Part shown: piece by piece, positions 49,641 through 61,194 of the stretch
Layout: every line of letters starts with the position of its first letter
Numbering within the stretch: position 1 is the stretch's first letter
Assembly (NCBI GenBank): GCA_036186865.1
Contig: AP025055.1
Location: forward strand, 1,318,959 to 1,382,958
Source of the DNA: Eustoma russellianum
Taxonomy: Eukaryota; Streptophyta; Magnoliopsida; Gentianales; Gentianaceae
Direction of reading: 5' to 3'
DNA: 64,000 nt
Position numbers and translations under genes: made by a program
The notes under the pieces: generated by a model
What the model saw: the letters and a program-made list of their open reading frames with translations, nothing else
Told to the model about the DNA's origin: nothing
The model's database searches: none

Positions 49641-51289
49641 TTATAAAAAAAGTATGTATTTAATATTGCCCCCCAAAAAAAAGGAAATATAACATTTTGG
49701 CCTCAGAAGAACCCGTTTCACACAAACGATATATACACTATATACATATCGTATACACACATATACATGTATGTATGTGTGCGTACATATACACACACAT
49801 ATCATATATAGAGAAATGGCAACCGCCGTGAAATGGGAAAAACAATTTGATTTCTCACTAAAATTGTAATTTTGATGGAGAAAATCAATCATATAAAGCA
49901 TGGCGAAAATGATGAAATTGATTTTGTCTTTTGATGGAGAAAATCAATCATATAAATTGTAATTTTGATGAGAAAATCAATCATATAAACAATTTGATTT
50001 TAAATCACCGACTGTACCTTTTCTTTTTGAATTGAGATGATTTAAAAACTGAAAAGGAAGTCTTATCGGTAGGAAAACATGCTATATAGAGTAAGCCATT
50101 AAGGCAAAATCCCAAAAAGTTCTGGACAAGCACAACAGAGAGTCTTTGAATCAAAACTTCTCAATTTTAGGAATAACTTCCATAATTTTTACTCTTGAAA
50201 GGACCAGAGATCAGTTAAATACTTTGGCACCAAGTCAATAGTGACTATTTTTGTTGCCTAATATTTGTATTTATTTAATATAAGGGCCTAAGAACCATAC
50301 ATATAGCCCTCTTAGGGTTATGATGAAAGCTATAGTTCATTATTTTCACCTATATACACTTTAAGTAAGCTATGCCTTAAGTCTAGATAGGCTACATATG
50401 TGTTTGTTGCTACTTCAACCATTTGATTGGAGTAAATGGTGAAATCTCTCACCCGGAGACCCCCATCATTCCAGCTCTAAGGAGCATCGTACAGGATGTA
50501 AATCAAAAGCCTGGTGGCCTCTTAGGTTGGATGAGGACTTACACAGTGACCCATACAAGATGTCTCCCTGCAAACTAGGTCTTCGGCTTAGCAGCAGTGG
50601 AGCACCTACACTGTGCGTGTCCCTAGATTCAAACACTTAACCTCTTAGAGTAAATATCATCCCAAGTACCAACTGTACTATGCCCTGGGGGCAACCCATT
50701 TGGTTAATTCACCATCTAAAAGCTTTTATGGTTGTAAAAAGCTCAATCCGTGGTCCTGGAGGTTCTCACTATCTCAATCTCATGAAACTGCGTGAAAGGT
50801 GTAAATCAGAAACTCAACGGTCTCCTAGATTGATAAGAATGGCAAGCTTTTATGTTTTACTTTTCTTTTGCTTCAACTGTTGCTTCAATCAATTAATAAC
50901 TTAAACTCTAAACTTACCAATGGAATTATATAAAAGTTTGTTAAGCTAAAAACCTAAATGCTCGTCTACCAATATCTTCAAATATTCAGCTCAAATGTCT
51001 TTATAAGTTTAGTTTAACCTCAATAGTATTGAGTATATCGAACATTTGCATTCCGATAACAAACGGCTAATAAGGAACTTGAATAATTTATCTACTTTTA
51101 AATGGATCTTGATAATATATTTGGAGAAGTTATTAGTATGACGTTGAAGAATTCGGTGCTAAATCTTGAAAGTACACAATGTTTCTTGCTTTAGAGCTAA
51201 AGAAGAACATTCCCTCCACACACAAAAGAAAAAGAAAAAAAAGAAAGAAGCTAAAGAAGAACTTTAATAGATATGAGAGGGTGGGCGTT
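49641..51289. other. Repeat-poor intergenic stretch
   Basis: No gene is supported. It contains a CA/TA microsatellite (49735-49805) and three near-copies of 'gatggagaaaatcaatcata' (49874, 49932 and, with one base missing, 49968). At 50435-50560 it has a module shared with 41880-42000. Confidence 0.5.
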
Positions 51290-51466
51290 GGAGCAACTGG
51301 TAAAATTGTTGCTTTGTGATCTTGAGGTTATGAGTTCGAACAGTGGAAACAGACTCTTACATAAAGTGAAGGGTAAGAATGCGTACATCAGATCGCGAAG
51401 CGATCCGGTCCCTCTCCGAAACCTGTACAAGCGTAGAAGCCTAATGTAACGAGAACCCCTTTTTAT
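51290..51466 (+). repeat. Au-like SINE
   Basis: B box 'gagttcgaaca' (51332-51342), then 'ggaaacagactcttacata', 'gcgtacatcagatcgcgaag' and 'ccctctccgaaacctg', ending 'cccctttttat'. Same plan as the copy at 5128. Confidence 0.7.
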
Positions 51467-51754
51467 AAATGGATAAACTAATTATTATCCTTTTGATGTG
51501 TTATTTCTTTACTAAGTTACTGTAATGCTCCTCTTTCTCATTTTGAATGTTTTACGTATGAATATACATATTGAGTTGACTTAGTGGATGAGAAGAACTG
51601 TGAGATATACCACATAACAATAATTAAGATCTTTTTAATATGTTACACATTTATGAAAGCACTTGTATATTTAATTTGTTGACTTTTGTGGATTATGTTG
51701 AGATGATGTTCATAGATGTACAACGTTCGGATTGAAGTTATGGTTATAAGTATT

Positions 51755-51925
51755 TCTGGGTCTCATTGGTGTATTGGTATCCAATTGTGTATATTTAATC
51801 ATAGGTTCAAACCGCAGAAGCAGCCTTTTGCACAAAGTGTATAATAATGCTACGTACATCATATCGTCAAGTGATCTGGCCTCTGCGCAAATGCAGGAGC
51901 TTAGTGAATCGGTACGCCCTTTATG
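51755..51925 (+). repeat. Au-like SINE, more diverged
   Basis: B box GGTTCAAACC (51804-51813), then 'agcagccttttgcacaaagt', 'ctacgtacatcatatcg' and 'gcgcaaatgcaggagctt', ending 'cgcccttta'. Confidence 0.65.
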
Positions 51926-52379
51926 TTGTTAGAAACTGTAATCATAAAAGTGTACAGTGTGCGTTTGTGTAAACTGACGTAATGTAAGCAGAACCGAGGC
52001 GAGTCTAAGGACTCTGTCCTTAAGACGATTTGCTCCGGTACGAAGTGCCCAACCGAAAAACAGCAAACGTCTCCCAGGATACAACGGCTACAATTCATAC
52101 GAAACGGCACAGCAACGTAAAGAACTCAGCGAACCTGTGGGATGATCTGATTTCTCAACGAACTGGACTGTGGGATGCAACAGCAGTATGAAAAAACAAA
52201 AAATAGCAGGAGGGAACAGCAGTGAAAAACGCAGATTGCAGTGTGTGTTGTGTAGTAGAAAGCCTGGAGAAGGAGGCAATTTATAGGCGGGAAGGAAACG
52301 GCGGTTGATCTCCAGATTAAACCGCAGCCGTCGGATCAAACGGTTTTCATCCACAGCCGTTAGATCGTCAACTGCAGCA

Positions 52380-52865
52380 GTTTTAAACGTAGACCGTCGG
52401 ATGAAAAACTGCTGCCCAGATACGATCTCAGCCGTTGGATCATGATCCGTGTAGACTACGATCCACAGCCGTTAGATCTAGATGAAGAAACCGTTGCCAG
52501 ATACGATCTCAGCCGTTGGATCATGATCCGCGTAGACAACGATCCACAACCGTTAGATCTAGATGAAGAAACCGTTCCCAGATACGATCTCAGCCGTTAG
52601 ATCATAATCCGTGTAGACTACGATCTACACCGTTAGATCTTGCAACGGTTATGATCAAAAATTATTTCAACCGTTGGATCACTTGATTTATTTTTCTGGA
52701 AAATTTATCCAAAAAGATAAGAATACGATCTCAGCCGTTAGATCATAATCCGTGTAGACTACGATCTACACCGTTAGATCTTGCAACGGTTATGATCAAA
52801 AATTATTTCAACCGTTGGATCACTTGATTTATTTTTCTGGAAAATTTATCCAAAAAGATAAGAAC
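52380..52865. repeat. CCGTTGGATC-type tandem array (two 81-bp units, then two 141-bp units)
   Basis: 'atacgatctcagccgtt' begins at 52420, 52501, 52582 and 52723: periods 81, 81 and 141. The two 141-bp units appear identical by eye. The core CCGTT(G/A)GATC recurs within units in both strands. It is non-coding and lies beside a GC-richer segment (52863-52960). Confidence 0.85.
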
Positions 52866-53152
52866 CGGGCGGACGAGCCACGAGCCGGAGCCGAGCCGGA
52901 CGGGCAGGCAGCGGCGCACGCGTGTGGTGAACCTTGCCTGAGCTGCGTCCTGACTCCGTCAGAAAACTTCTCATGCCCAATGGCACATTTTAGAAAGCTC
53001 CATTTTGAGCTATATTTGGTGGCTTATTCATCTCAAGTGACCAATGTGGTATTCCACTTAAAGGGTGATGTGTTCACTCCTCAAGAGGCCACATCACCAC
53101 TTTTTCCAATTTCCTTCCAATTTCACTTCAACTTTGAGCATTAATTTCTCAT

Positions 53153-53934
53153 TCACCCGGTATCGAAATCGAGTGATTCAAAAGCCTAAAGTCATCTACT
53201 TATTACGTAGATAATTTAGAAATTATTAATTTCTGTTTTTGATTAACGAACACTAATCATAATTAAGCTCAAAGTATGATGGTTGTCAACTTTTGACAAA
53301 CCCATTTGTCAAACCTCAATTTCTCCAACATATATGACACTATATTTTTCCACCAATGTCATGATTAACGAAATTACTCAACCCTTGGTCTTGTGGTTTT
53401 ATGAGTTATGATCAATAACAAGTTCGGTCTGAGTCTGCACGGATCGTGACAGAAAATTTTTCCTATTAGTGTGAATCTCATATCCATTTTTTTATTAAAA
53501 AAAAAAAGACTTCCCTTAACAAAGCTGCCTTTTTTTTTTCTTTTAATCTGATTAAAGAACAAAATTCTTTAATTTACATCGATCCAAATTAGTTTGATTC
53601 TTTAAGTCTAGATTAGTTAGTGAGAATATTAAAAGAAAAGAACATTTTGGCATGGTGCTAAAAACTTATGTATAGAAAGATTTTATGTGATTGACCGTGA
53701 TTTGAATGCAAAGTAGATTGTTTTTAGAATATGAAAATAGTATTTGAATCTTGCGAAGATAGTAGAGATGTACTCTAGAATTAATCAACTAGATTCTAAA
53801 TCTCCTATATTCGGTATGATTGAATATATGTGTATATAAAAGTTAAACCACTATATAAACATAAATTATAAACATCTCAACAGGCAAATAAAGAGCCTAT
53901 GCAATTCTACCCCATTCAGCACATATAAAACTAT
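53153..53934. other. AT-rich intergenic stretch, nothing recognised
   Basis: No gene or clear repeat was supported. Confidence 0.4.
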
Positions 53935-54200
53935 GATAAAATCATCCACAACAACATCACTTCATTGTCTTAGAGTTCCCGTCTATGACGGGTATGGGAA
54001 AGCCGGATGTACGCAACCATATTCATGTGTTAGAAACACAGAGGTTATTTTCTGATGACTTTTAATGAAAATGCGTCAAGCTGTGTCGATCAACTGCTAT
54101 TTCATAATGTAAAAACTACAGCCAATTTAGTGACTCATTTTGCTTTATTCTATCATATTTTAAAATCAAGGAAGAGTGTCATCTTGAGTCTATTGGAAAT
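53935..54200 (+). repeat. Dispersed repeat family copy 2
   Basis: Shares ordered blocks with 3697-3960 and, reversed, with 58895-59155: 'gggtatgggaaagccggatg', 'gtacgcaaccatattca', 'tgttagaaacacagagg' and 'ttttgctttattctatcat'. It starts beside an AAC-rich 'acaacaacatcac' stretch. Confidence 0.6.
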
Positions 54201-54420
54201 GGAAATAAAATTAACAATGCTAAGGAGCTGAGGTTTGATATCAAAAGATGTTAGGTTCAAACACGAGCAAATGCAAAGTTCTTTATAATGATTTATCTCT
54301 CTAGTTATATAGTAGTTTATTTTTATATGTATTTGATTTATTTAATATGATATAGAATTTATTTCTATCAGATAGCATGTCGGGATCCAATTGTTTATGG
54401 TAACTAGACAGGTCCATCAT

Positions 54421-55268
54421 TGATGAAGCCGGATCTTCACCAAGGGTCAAGATGACTTCGATTTAACTTCGTCAGTTGACACAAAGAATCTGTCGTCTGG
54501 AATTGATAATACGTAGTTGGAATAGCGCAAAATGTCCTGCACAATGTAACACAGGTCAGAGGTCCCGGGGGGTTGGCCCTGGAAAAAACCCTCCGACGCT
54601 CAAGTCAGTTTGGGCCATATCTCAATGAGATTATAATGTAAGGGGATGAGTTGGGATGTTCTCACAGTGTTTGCCGAAGAGCAAAGGGTGCGTGTATGTT
54701 GTTTAGTCTCCCCCCTTCTTTGTCTTGATCTCCTTACCTTTATAGATTTCTTTCTTACTCCAAAAATTCTGGTGATAGCTTGGGGAAGAAGTTTCGTTTA
54801 GGGCAGAGAGCCTAGGACGTCGTAGGTCTGCTGATGTGACTTAGTAGCCCGGCTGATATGACTTAGTAGGTCGACCATTGTGACCTTGGCGTGTTCAGGA
54901 AGGCTGAATTGCTGTAGTCGATATATTGGAGAAGTATCTCCGTTTGAGGGTCCTTCGAAGTAGTATCGTAATGGGTTCATTTTGCCGTGGTACGCAGCTG
55001 AGCTTTGCTGAAGTGTACGGCTTTGCCTTAAATGAAGTAGTCCGAATTGCAGCATTTGAACATACGCCGAAGTTAATACCGAGGTGCAAACCTTGATGGA
55101 TTCTTCGGTGTTATAAGGATGTCGTGCTGCCCTACTGAGGTGCTGCCGAGGCCGGACAACCATCCTTAGGTATCAAGCCGCTGAACTGCAGTGCTTTAAC
55201 ATACTAGGCTTTTGGGATAAAACCGTTGACTGTTTTTGACTAGCTGACGATCTGGTTATGGTTTATCA
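54421..55268 (-). repeat. 3' LTR of the pol-less element
   Basis: 848 bp, TG...CA ends. It differs from its partner by scattered substitutions and a short insertion near 54775-54800 ('agcttggggaagaagtttcg') absent from the other LTR. Confidence 0.92.
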
Positions 55269-55784
55269 TTTGCCCCCAGATTTTGTGTGGCAGAGATGAA
55301 CTGCGAAGGCAGACAAATCTTGGCTGTTCCGCATAGTTATTTCTTCAACCCTGTCTCCAAAGTAAGCGGCAATTCCAATGTTACATCATTATTTTTTGGC
55401 GGTTTCTTTCTTCGAGGGAGGGAAATGCGCGACATTTCGCCCCTTTGTATTTCGACCATAAGGTCGTGGCTCTTTGTCTTCTTTCTTTTATAAATTGAAG
55501 CGACTTCCCTGACTTATTCTTCTTTACTCTGCTCTGCTGGTCATTTTATCGCGTTTGAATTATCCTTCTTCTCCAAAGCTCTTTGCTCATAGATGACAAG
55601 TGTTTATCCCTTATTTGCTTTTTGCAAATGTTTGTCTTCGCCATAGGTGTATCTTTTTAAAGCATCAAGCTTCTGCTCTTATGTTTGGCTTACCAGTTTT
55701 GCTAAGTTTAAAAACTTATGCCGAACTTTTTTACTTTGCCGAGGTGGTAATATAGGGAACTTGTTTTGTTCTGCTGAGTCCTGC

Positions 55785-56125
55785 TCAGCCACCCAGACCT
55801 GCTGGGGAAGAATATCGGGAAACGTTTCCCATCCTGTTGTGACCTACTCAGCCTTCCAGACCTGCTAGGTAAGAATATCGGGAAACCTGTCCCATCCTAC
55901 TGAGACCTGCTCAGCCTTCCAGACCTGCTGGGTAAGAATATCGGGAAACCTGTCCTATCCTGCTGAGACCTGCTCAGCCTTCCAGACCTGCTGGGTAAGA
56001 ATATCGGGAAACATGTCCCATCCTGCTGAGACCTGCTCAGCCTTCCAGACCTGTTGGGTAAGAATATCGGGAAACCTGTCCCATCCTGCTGAGACCTGCT
56101 CAGCCTTCCAGGCCTGCTGGGTATG
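55785..56125 (-). repeat. 63-bp tandem repeats (21 codons) inside the pol-less element
   Basis: 'agacctgct(g/a)gg' recurs at 55795, 55858, 55921, 55984, 56047 and, as 'aggcctgctggg', at 56110: an exact 63-base period over five units and a partial sixth. On the minus strand the last four units are open and encode the 21-residue unit starting GRLSRSQQDGTGFPIFLP. Confidence 0.9.
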
Positions 56126-56560
56126 CCCCCACTTCTATCGTGGGTGATTGACAACCATGAATTTATGCACCATATGGTGACTAAAAAGGGGGGCCCAATT
56201 AGATATAAGAGGTTGATCCTCTGATAATATAGGACCGGAAAATTTCGAATGAAGAAAAATCAGACCGTGTTTCAAAACGGTCATCAGATCAGCCTTATAT
56301 GCTCAGAAGTCCAGGTTCCTCTCTCATCAAAATCTGAATCGGTGTCTCCTAGATAATCCTGGTGATATCCAGGTTTACAACCCCCCACCGGAGGGGGCTT
56401 TCCAAAGTCTAGCCTGTTGTGAAGCCTAGACCTGGGATTATAGAAGTGTTGTAGGTGACCCAGCTCAATAAGGTATTCAATTTCCTGCCCAAGCTGTCTA
56501 CAATCTTCCGTATCATGCCTAATATCGTGATGATAGAGGCAGTACAGTTGATGGTTTCTT

Positions 56561-57115
56561 TTACGGATTGGCCCGGCGAGGGGCGGGGTTTTTTTTTGCC
56601 AGGGATTTTTTCCTCATATAAGAAAGGATATAAGCCTTAGAGGCCAGCAGAGAATTCCTTTCCTCTCCTCGGCTCCCCAGTCGAATCCGAACAGAGCACC
56701 TTTCCTGCAACGGTGCTTTGCCCTTGTTTCCCACTTTCCTGCTATGTTTGTAAGGCAGGGAAGCTTTTTGATTATATCTAGAGGTTTGGTGGCTAGGCTT
56801 TTGTTCTGGCCACTTCCTTTTGGGCATAGGCCTTTCCTCGCGCTTGGAACAATAACCAGGCCGAGTAGGAGAATACTCCATGTGTTCCAGTGGATGGGAG
56901 TTATCGAAACGGGGTCCGCTGGATTTTTCTGCACGCTCTTTCCCCTTCATCTCCCTCACTACTGCTTGGAAAACCTCCGGGTTTTGAGCCACATAGCGAA
57001 TGGCTCGCATGTGCTCTTCATATGTGAAAACCAAGGGAGTTGAAGATTCCCCCAGCTCCGTTGAGCATTGATCAGTTTGTTGTTGAGAAGATTTTTGACT
57101 CCTTCCAGATGTCAT
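56561..57115 (-). CDS. Gag-like protein of the pol-less LTR element
   Basis: An ORF of 184 residues starting MTSGRSQKSSQQQTDQCSTE, about 150 bases after the 5' LTR, where gag belongs. The segment YEEHMRAIRYVAQNPEVFQA is helical and acidic; the C-terminal half is strongly basic (Arg/Lys-rich), as in nucleic-acid-binding gag parts. No CX2CX4HX4C zinc knuckle was found. It is shorter than a normal plant gag and is probably truncated. Function is inferred from position. Confidence 0.6.
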   Translation of the reverse strand: MTSGRSQKSSQQQTDQCSTELGESSTPLVFTYEEHMRAIRYVAQNPEVFQAVVREMKGKERAEKSSGPRFDNSHPLEHMEYSPTRPGYCSKREERPMPKRKWPEQKPSHQTSRYNQKASLPYKHSRKVGNKGKAPLQERCSVRIRLGSRGEERNSLLASKAYILSYMRKKSLAKKNPAPRRANP

Positions 57116-57267
57116 GGGTTGTTTGGTCCCTTGACTATCTCTGTTACTTATTTTTCTCTTGATAGCTTCCCAAGATGATTAGAGAGGCTCCTTAATAATT
57201 GCTAGAGAAGCTTTGAGGGGCCGTTTTCTGGGTTAAGGGACTTAAGGGCCCTTCCTCTAGCGCCAAA

Positions 57268-58089
57268 TGATGAAGCCGGATCTTCACCGAGGGTCAAGAT
57301 GACCTTGATTTAACTTCGTCAGTTGACACAAAGAATCTGTCGTCTGAAATTGATAATACGTAGTTGGAATAGCGCAAAATGTCCTGCACAATGTAACACA
57401 GGTCAGAGGTCCCGGGGGGTTGGCCCTAGGAAAAACCCTCCGACGCTCAAGTCAGTTTGGGCCATATCTCAATGAGACTATAATGTAAGGGGATGAGTTA
57501 GGATGTTCTCACAGTGTTTGCCGAAGAGCAAAGGGTGCGTGTATGTTGTTTAGTCTCCTCCCTTCTTTGTCTTGATCTCCTTACCTTATAGATTTCTTTC
57601 TTACTCCAAATTTTTGGTGATAGGCAGAGAGCCTAGGACGTCGTAGGTCTGCTGATGTGACTTAGTAGCCCGGCTGATGTGACTTAGTAGGTCGACCGTT
57701 GTGACTTTGGCGTGTTCAGGAAGGCTGAATTACTGTAGTCGATATATTGGAGAAGTATCTCCGTTTGAGGGTCCTTCGAAATAGTATCGTAATGGGTTCA
57801 TTTTGCCGTGGTACGCAGCTGAGCTTTGCTGAAGTGTACGGATTTGCCTTAAATGAAGTAGTCCGAAGTGCAGCATTTGAACATACGCCGAAGTTAATGC
57901 CGAGGTGTAAACCTTGATGGATTCTTCGGTGTTATAAGGATGCCGTGCTGTCCTACTAAGGTGCTGCTGAGGCCGGACAACCATCCTTAGGTACCAAGCC
58001 GCTGAACTGCAGTGCTTTAACATACTGGGCTTTTGGGATAAAACCGTTGACTGTTTTTGACTAGCTGACGATCTGGTTATGGTTTACCA
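57268..58089 (-). repeat. 5' LTR of the pol-less element
   Basis: 822 bp, nearly collinear with 54421-55268; most differences are single bases. It is followed directly by the repeated target site ATCAT. Confidence 0.92.
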
Positions 58090-58579
58090 ATCATCAACCG
58101 AGATAGATCTCCTCACTCCTCACACCCTCACCTCATTGTCCACAGTCTGCCACGTGGCATTAATGTAGAGTGGTCCACATCTAACCTCACCACCCCACCT
58201 TGCTGCTGCGTGGCGGGCGGTAAGCAAGGGATGAGGGTGTGAAGGGTGATGAGATCCGGTGCCTCATCAACCAGTGGCAAGTGTGCTCTAAATTTCATGT
58301 GCACCAAACTATACAAATTCCATCTTTTTTATTCAAGCAAAGAAGCCCCAAGAAAATCTCTTAAGACACGAAACTTCTTAGTGGATAGAAAATCTGCATT
58401 TTCCTTATATATCTTGAGGATTATTGCACACTTAAGAAGAAGAAGTGGGAGAATTTCTTAATAACAACACTCCAAGTCTTATTTTTATTAGGTATGTTCA
58501 ATTATACACATCATTTATCATGACAGATATATACGTATATACATATATGGTGATTGATAAACATACATCTTAATTTGAT

Positions 58580-58838
58580 AACGCAGTATGGATACTTTAA
58601 TATCAGAAGCATTCTATTTGTATTTACTAAACTCGTTCACTGACACACGATCACACCATATCCCTATTGTTTTGTCATTTATACAGGTACATATAGAGAC
58701 GGAAGTCTCGCTGGAAGCAAACTCTTTATCCTTTGGGATGGAGGTATTGTTTTCTTGTCTCTCACCCTCCACATACCCTAGTGATAGCTTTTTTCTATCG
58801 TTGAGATATATTGGGTATGTGTTGTTGTTGTAATATCT
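58580..58838 (+). repeat. RTE-type LINE 3' tail
   Basis: 'atactttaatatcagaagca', 'gagacggaagtctcgctgga' and 'gttgagatatattgggtat' followed by TTG repeats match the 3' UTR of the element at 1-628. Confidence 0.7.
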
Positions 58839-58894
58839 TCTAAATGTCTACGTTTTACTCCATGTAGTATCGTTTTAATTTACATATGTTATAT

Positions 58895-59155
58895 CATTTT
58901 CAATGGAGGCAAGGACACACTCTTCCTTGATTTTGGAATATGATGGAATAAAACAAAATGACTCACTAAATTGGCTGCGCTTCTTATATTGTGAAGTATC
59001 ATCTGATCGACATATAGCTTGACGCATCATTATGGATCATCGGGAAACAACATCTGTGTGTTTCTAACATATGGGTATGGTTGCGTACGTCCGATCCTCC
59101 ATACCCCGCTATAGACGGGAACGTCCAAGGCAATAAGGTGTTGTTGTATACCATT
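58895..59155 (-). repeat. Dispersed repeat family copy 3
   Basis: Reverse complement of the family at 3697 and 53935: 'gatggaataaaacaaaatga', 'gacgcatcattatggatcat' and 'gtttctaacatatgggtatg'. It ends beside 'gtgttgttgtata', i.e. an AAC-type tail on the minus strand. Confidence 0.6.
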
Positions 59156-59874
59156 TCTAATTGTCTATTTTTATGTCTTTCTCAGTTTACTTTTAACATG
59201 CTCTTCTTATTATGTCTCACAACATCTAATATATGCATCTATCACTCCAAGAGTTCTATGATTAAAAAAGAGAAAATTTTGTTCAGTACCATGGAAACAT
59301 CAAATACATCATAAGCTTCTTGCTAAAAAAGAAAAAATGTCCTCTTTTTATTAATTAATTAATATATTCTTAATATATCATTTCACACGTTTAATTTTTT
59401 CTTAAAACATACAATCATGTGGTTGATTGTGCATTTAAACAAGTTAGACTAAAAGGATTAAATTTCAAATAGAAATTAGTTGGGACGTCTGGCTCTTTTT
59501 TTTTCCTACAGCTGATTTGTATCCTTCACAATGCTCTTTAAAAAAGTGTACAGGACGTACCTTTAATCTAAAAAGAAAAATGAAATGGCATAACTCTACA
59601 AAAATATTCCATTTCTTAAAATTATATCCTTTTCATTCCAAAAATATTGTCAAATACAAAGAATATTTAAAACCAAACCATGAACGTATTTTACACATTG
59701 TTTAATATAGTTTGGTTCTAAATGATGTGAAGACTATTTTGAAAAACTATTATAATGAATACTTGTAAATTTTATTACAAAATTTGATTAACTATCAATC
59801 TTGGAAAGCTGTTACACAATTTTTGAGACCAAGAGAGCATACCACTCGCCTAAAAGGAGGGAGTATACTATTAG
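59156..59874. other. AT-rich intergenic stretch, nothing recognised
   Basis: No gene or clear repeat was supported. Confidence 0.4.
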
Positions 59875-60165
59875 TAAGGTTGTTAAGCGAACCAAACGGT
59901 GCGCAAATAATTCGAGTTCAATTCGTATTCGATTTGAGTTTGTTTTTATTTTAATTAAACGAGCTGAGTTCGAACATCTATTGGATACATTTACTAAAAC
60001 AAATCGAATTGTTCACAAACTATTCTGTTCGTTTAAAGAATTATAATGTTTTCGAGCTGGATTCGAATAAATTTTGAAGCTCGTTAAACGAAATATCCGT
60101 TTACCTAAACAAATTCAAACTAGAAAACTCACTATTCGACTTAGTTCGATTCGTTTACGTCCCTA
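59875..60165. mobile_element. hAT-type MITE copy D, older
   Basis: Same subfamily as copy C: 'ttcgagttcaattcgtattc' and 'gagctgagttcgaaca'. Ends are 'taaggttgttaagcgaacc' and 'cgtttacgtcccta'. Flanks show no clean 8-bp duplication, so it is older or its ends are eroded. Confidence 0.7.
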
Positions 60166-60540
60166 ACTGGAAAGGAAGGAGCCTTTGATTTTCTTTCTTT
60201 TTTTCCATCACTCTAAAGAGACCTATTCGGTCACGCTCTCTGTTCCTGACCACAAGTTTAATGACGTAAGTAATCACGGCATTCCATGATAAATGAAGTA
60301 TGAATGTGGTAATACCAATAAAATAAATAACACCTAAAACACTTTTTTTTCTACATAAATGACGATTTTTATTCTCATTTTGTAATTTCATAATACAACA
60401 ACGATCACACATATCTAGTATATTCTAACAATAACAAAAATTATTGTTAAACCGAAAAAACATTGTTGATCACCAGTAACATAAAAATAATACTATGTCA
60501 TTTACCTCGACGGTTGTCATGAGATATGTCCTAGCGATAT

Positions 60541-60844
60541 GGTCGTAAATGAAGCAAGTCGTTCGGTTGTTCGGTTCGTTTAGCTTGAACTCGAGCTCGA
60601 GCTTGGCTCGAATAAAAGGTTAATGAACAGAGCTTGAACACTATTTTTTCTGTTCAAACTCGGTAAGTGACACCGTTCGTTTAAGATGTTCGGCTCGTTA
60701 ATGTTGTTCGTGAGTTAAACGAACCAAGCTTGAACAATTAAATATGTTTGTTTAAATAAACGAACAAGCTCGGCTTGTTTGCTAAGTTAAATGAAACGAA
60801 CTTGAACAACGCAATGCTCGACTCGTTCGGCTCATTTACGGGCC
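60541..60844. mobile_element. hAT-type MITE copy B
   Basis: Same subfamily as copy A: 'gaactcgagctcgagcttgg', 'taatgaacagagcttgaaca' and 'cgttaatgttgttcgtga'. Ends are 'ggtcgtaaatgaagc' and 'ggctcatttacgggcc'. No clear target duplication is visible. Confidence 0.75.
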
Positions 60845-61194
60845 GATCTCCAAATCCCCTCTTATCTTTTGGGATATCCGCAATGGGTTACTGGTGTATC
60901 ACCTTTTCAATTTTCTTTTTATTGATGTATCACCTTTTCTTTGATAATACTAAATATATTGAGCTTTTTCTCCACAAAACAGGTTAAGATGATGTTGCAC
61001 CCTTTTTTGCCCTTTCGTGTTCGGCCTTTTCGTTTGGTTCTTTAGGCCAGTAGGGAAAGTAACAATCTTGCCTTACTGGAATCAGGAGGTGGAGGAGAAG
61101 AAGGAAGTGGGTTCTTGATCAGAGTAGGTAAAAGTTGAGGGAACAAAAGGTTGGGATAGAAGAAGGGGGTGAGGTTGATTAGAGGGAAATTTTG

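Larger units (their letters stand above)
54416..58094 (-). mobile_element. Complete pol-less LTR retrotransposon with 5-bp target duplication
   Basis: The element spans 54421-58089. LTRs lie at 54421-55268 and 57268-58089, both starting TGATGAAGCCGGATC and ending GGTTTA(T/C)CA. ATCAT flanks both ends (54416-54420 and 58090-58094). On the minus strand, two bases after the 5' LTR (57268-58089), comes TGGCGCTAGAGGAAGGG, a primer-site-like sequence starting TGG. Before the 3' LTR is the purine-rich CTGGGGGCAAA, so the element runs on the minus strand. The 2-kb interior has a gag-like ORF and tandem repeats but no protease, reverse transcriptase, RNase H or integrase, so it must rely on another element's enzymes. 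The plan resembles Ty3/gypsy (Tat-like) elements; family is inferred. Confidence 0.93.

Noticed and set aside
51926..53460. Solo LTR starting TGTTAGAAAC
   Set aside because: A TG-type start was noticed, but no matching CA end with a target duplication could be found.
55785..56125. CRISPR array
   Set aside because: Repeats are contiguous 63-bp tandem units without unique spacers, inside a plant LTR element.
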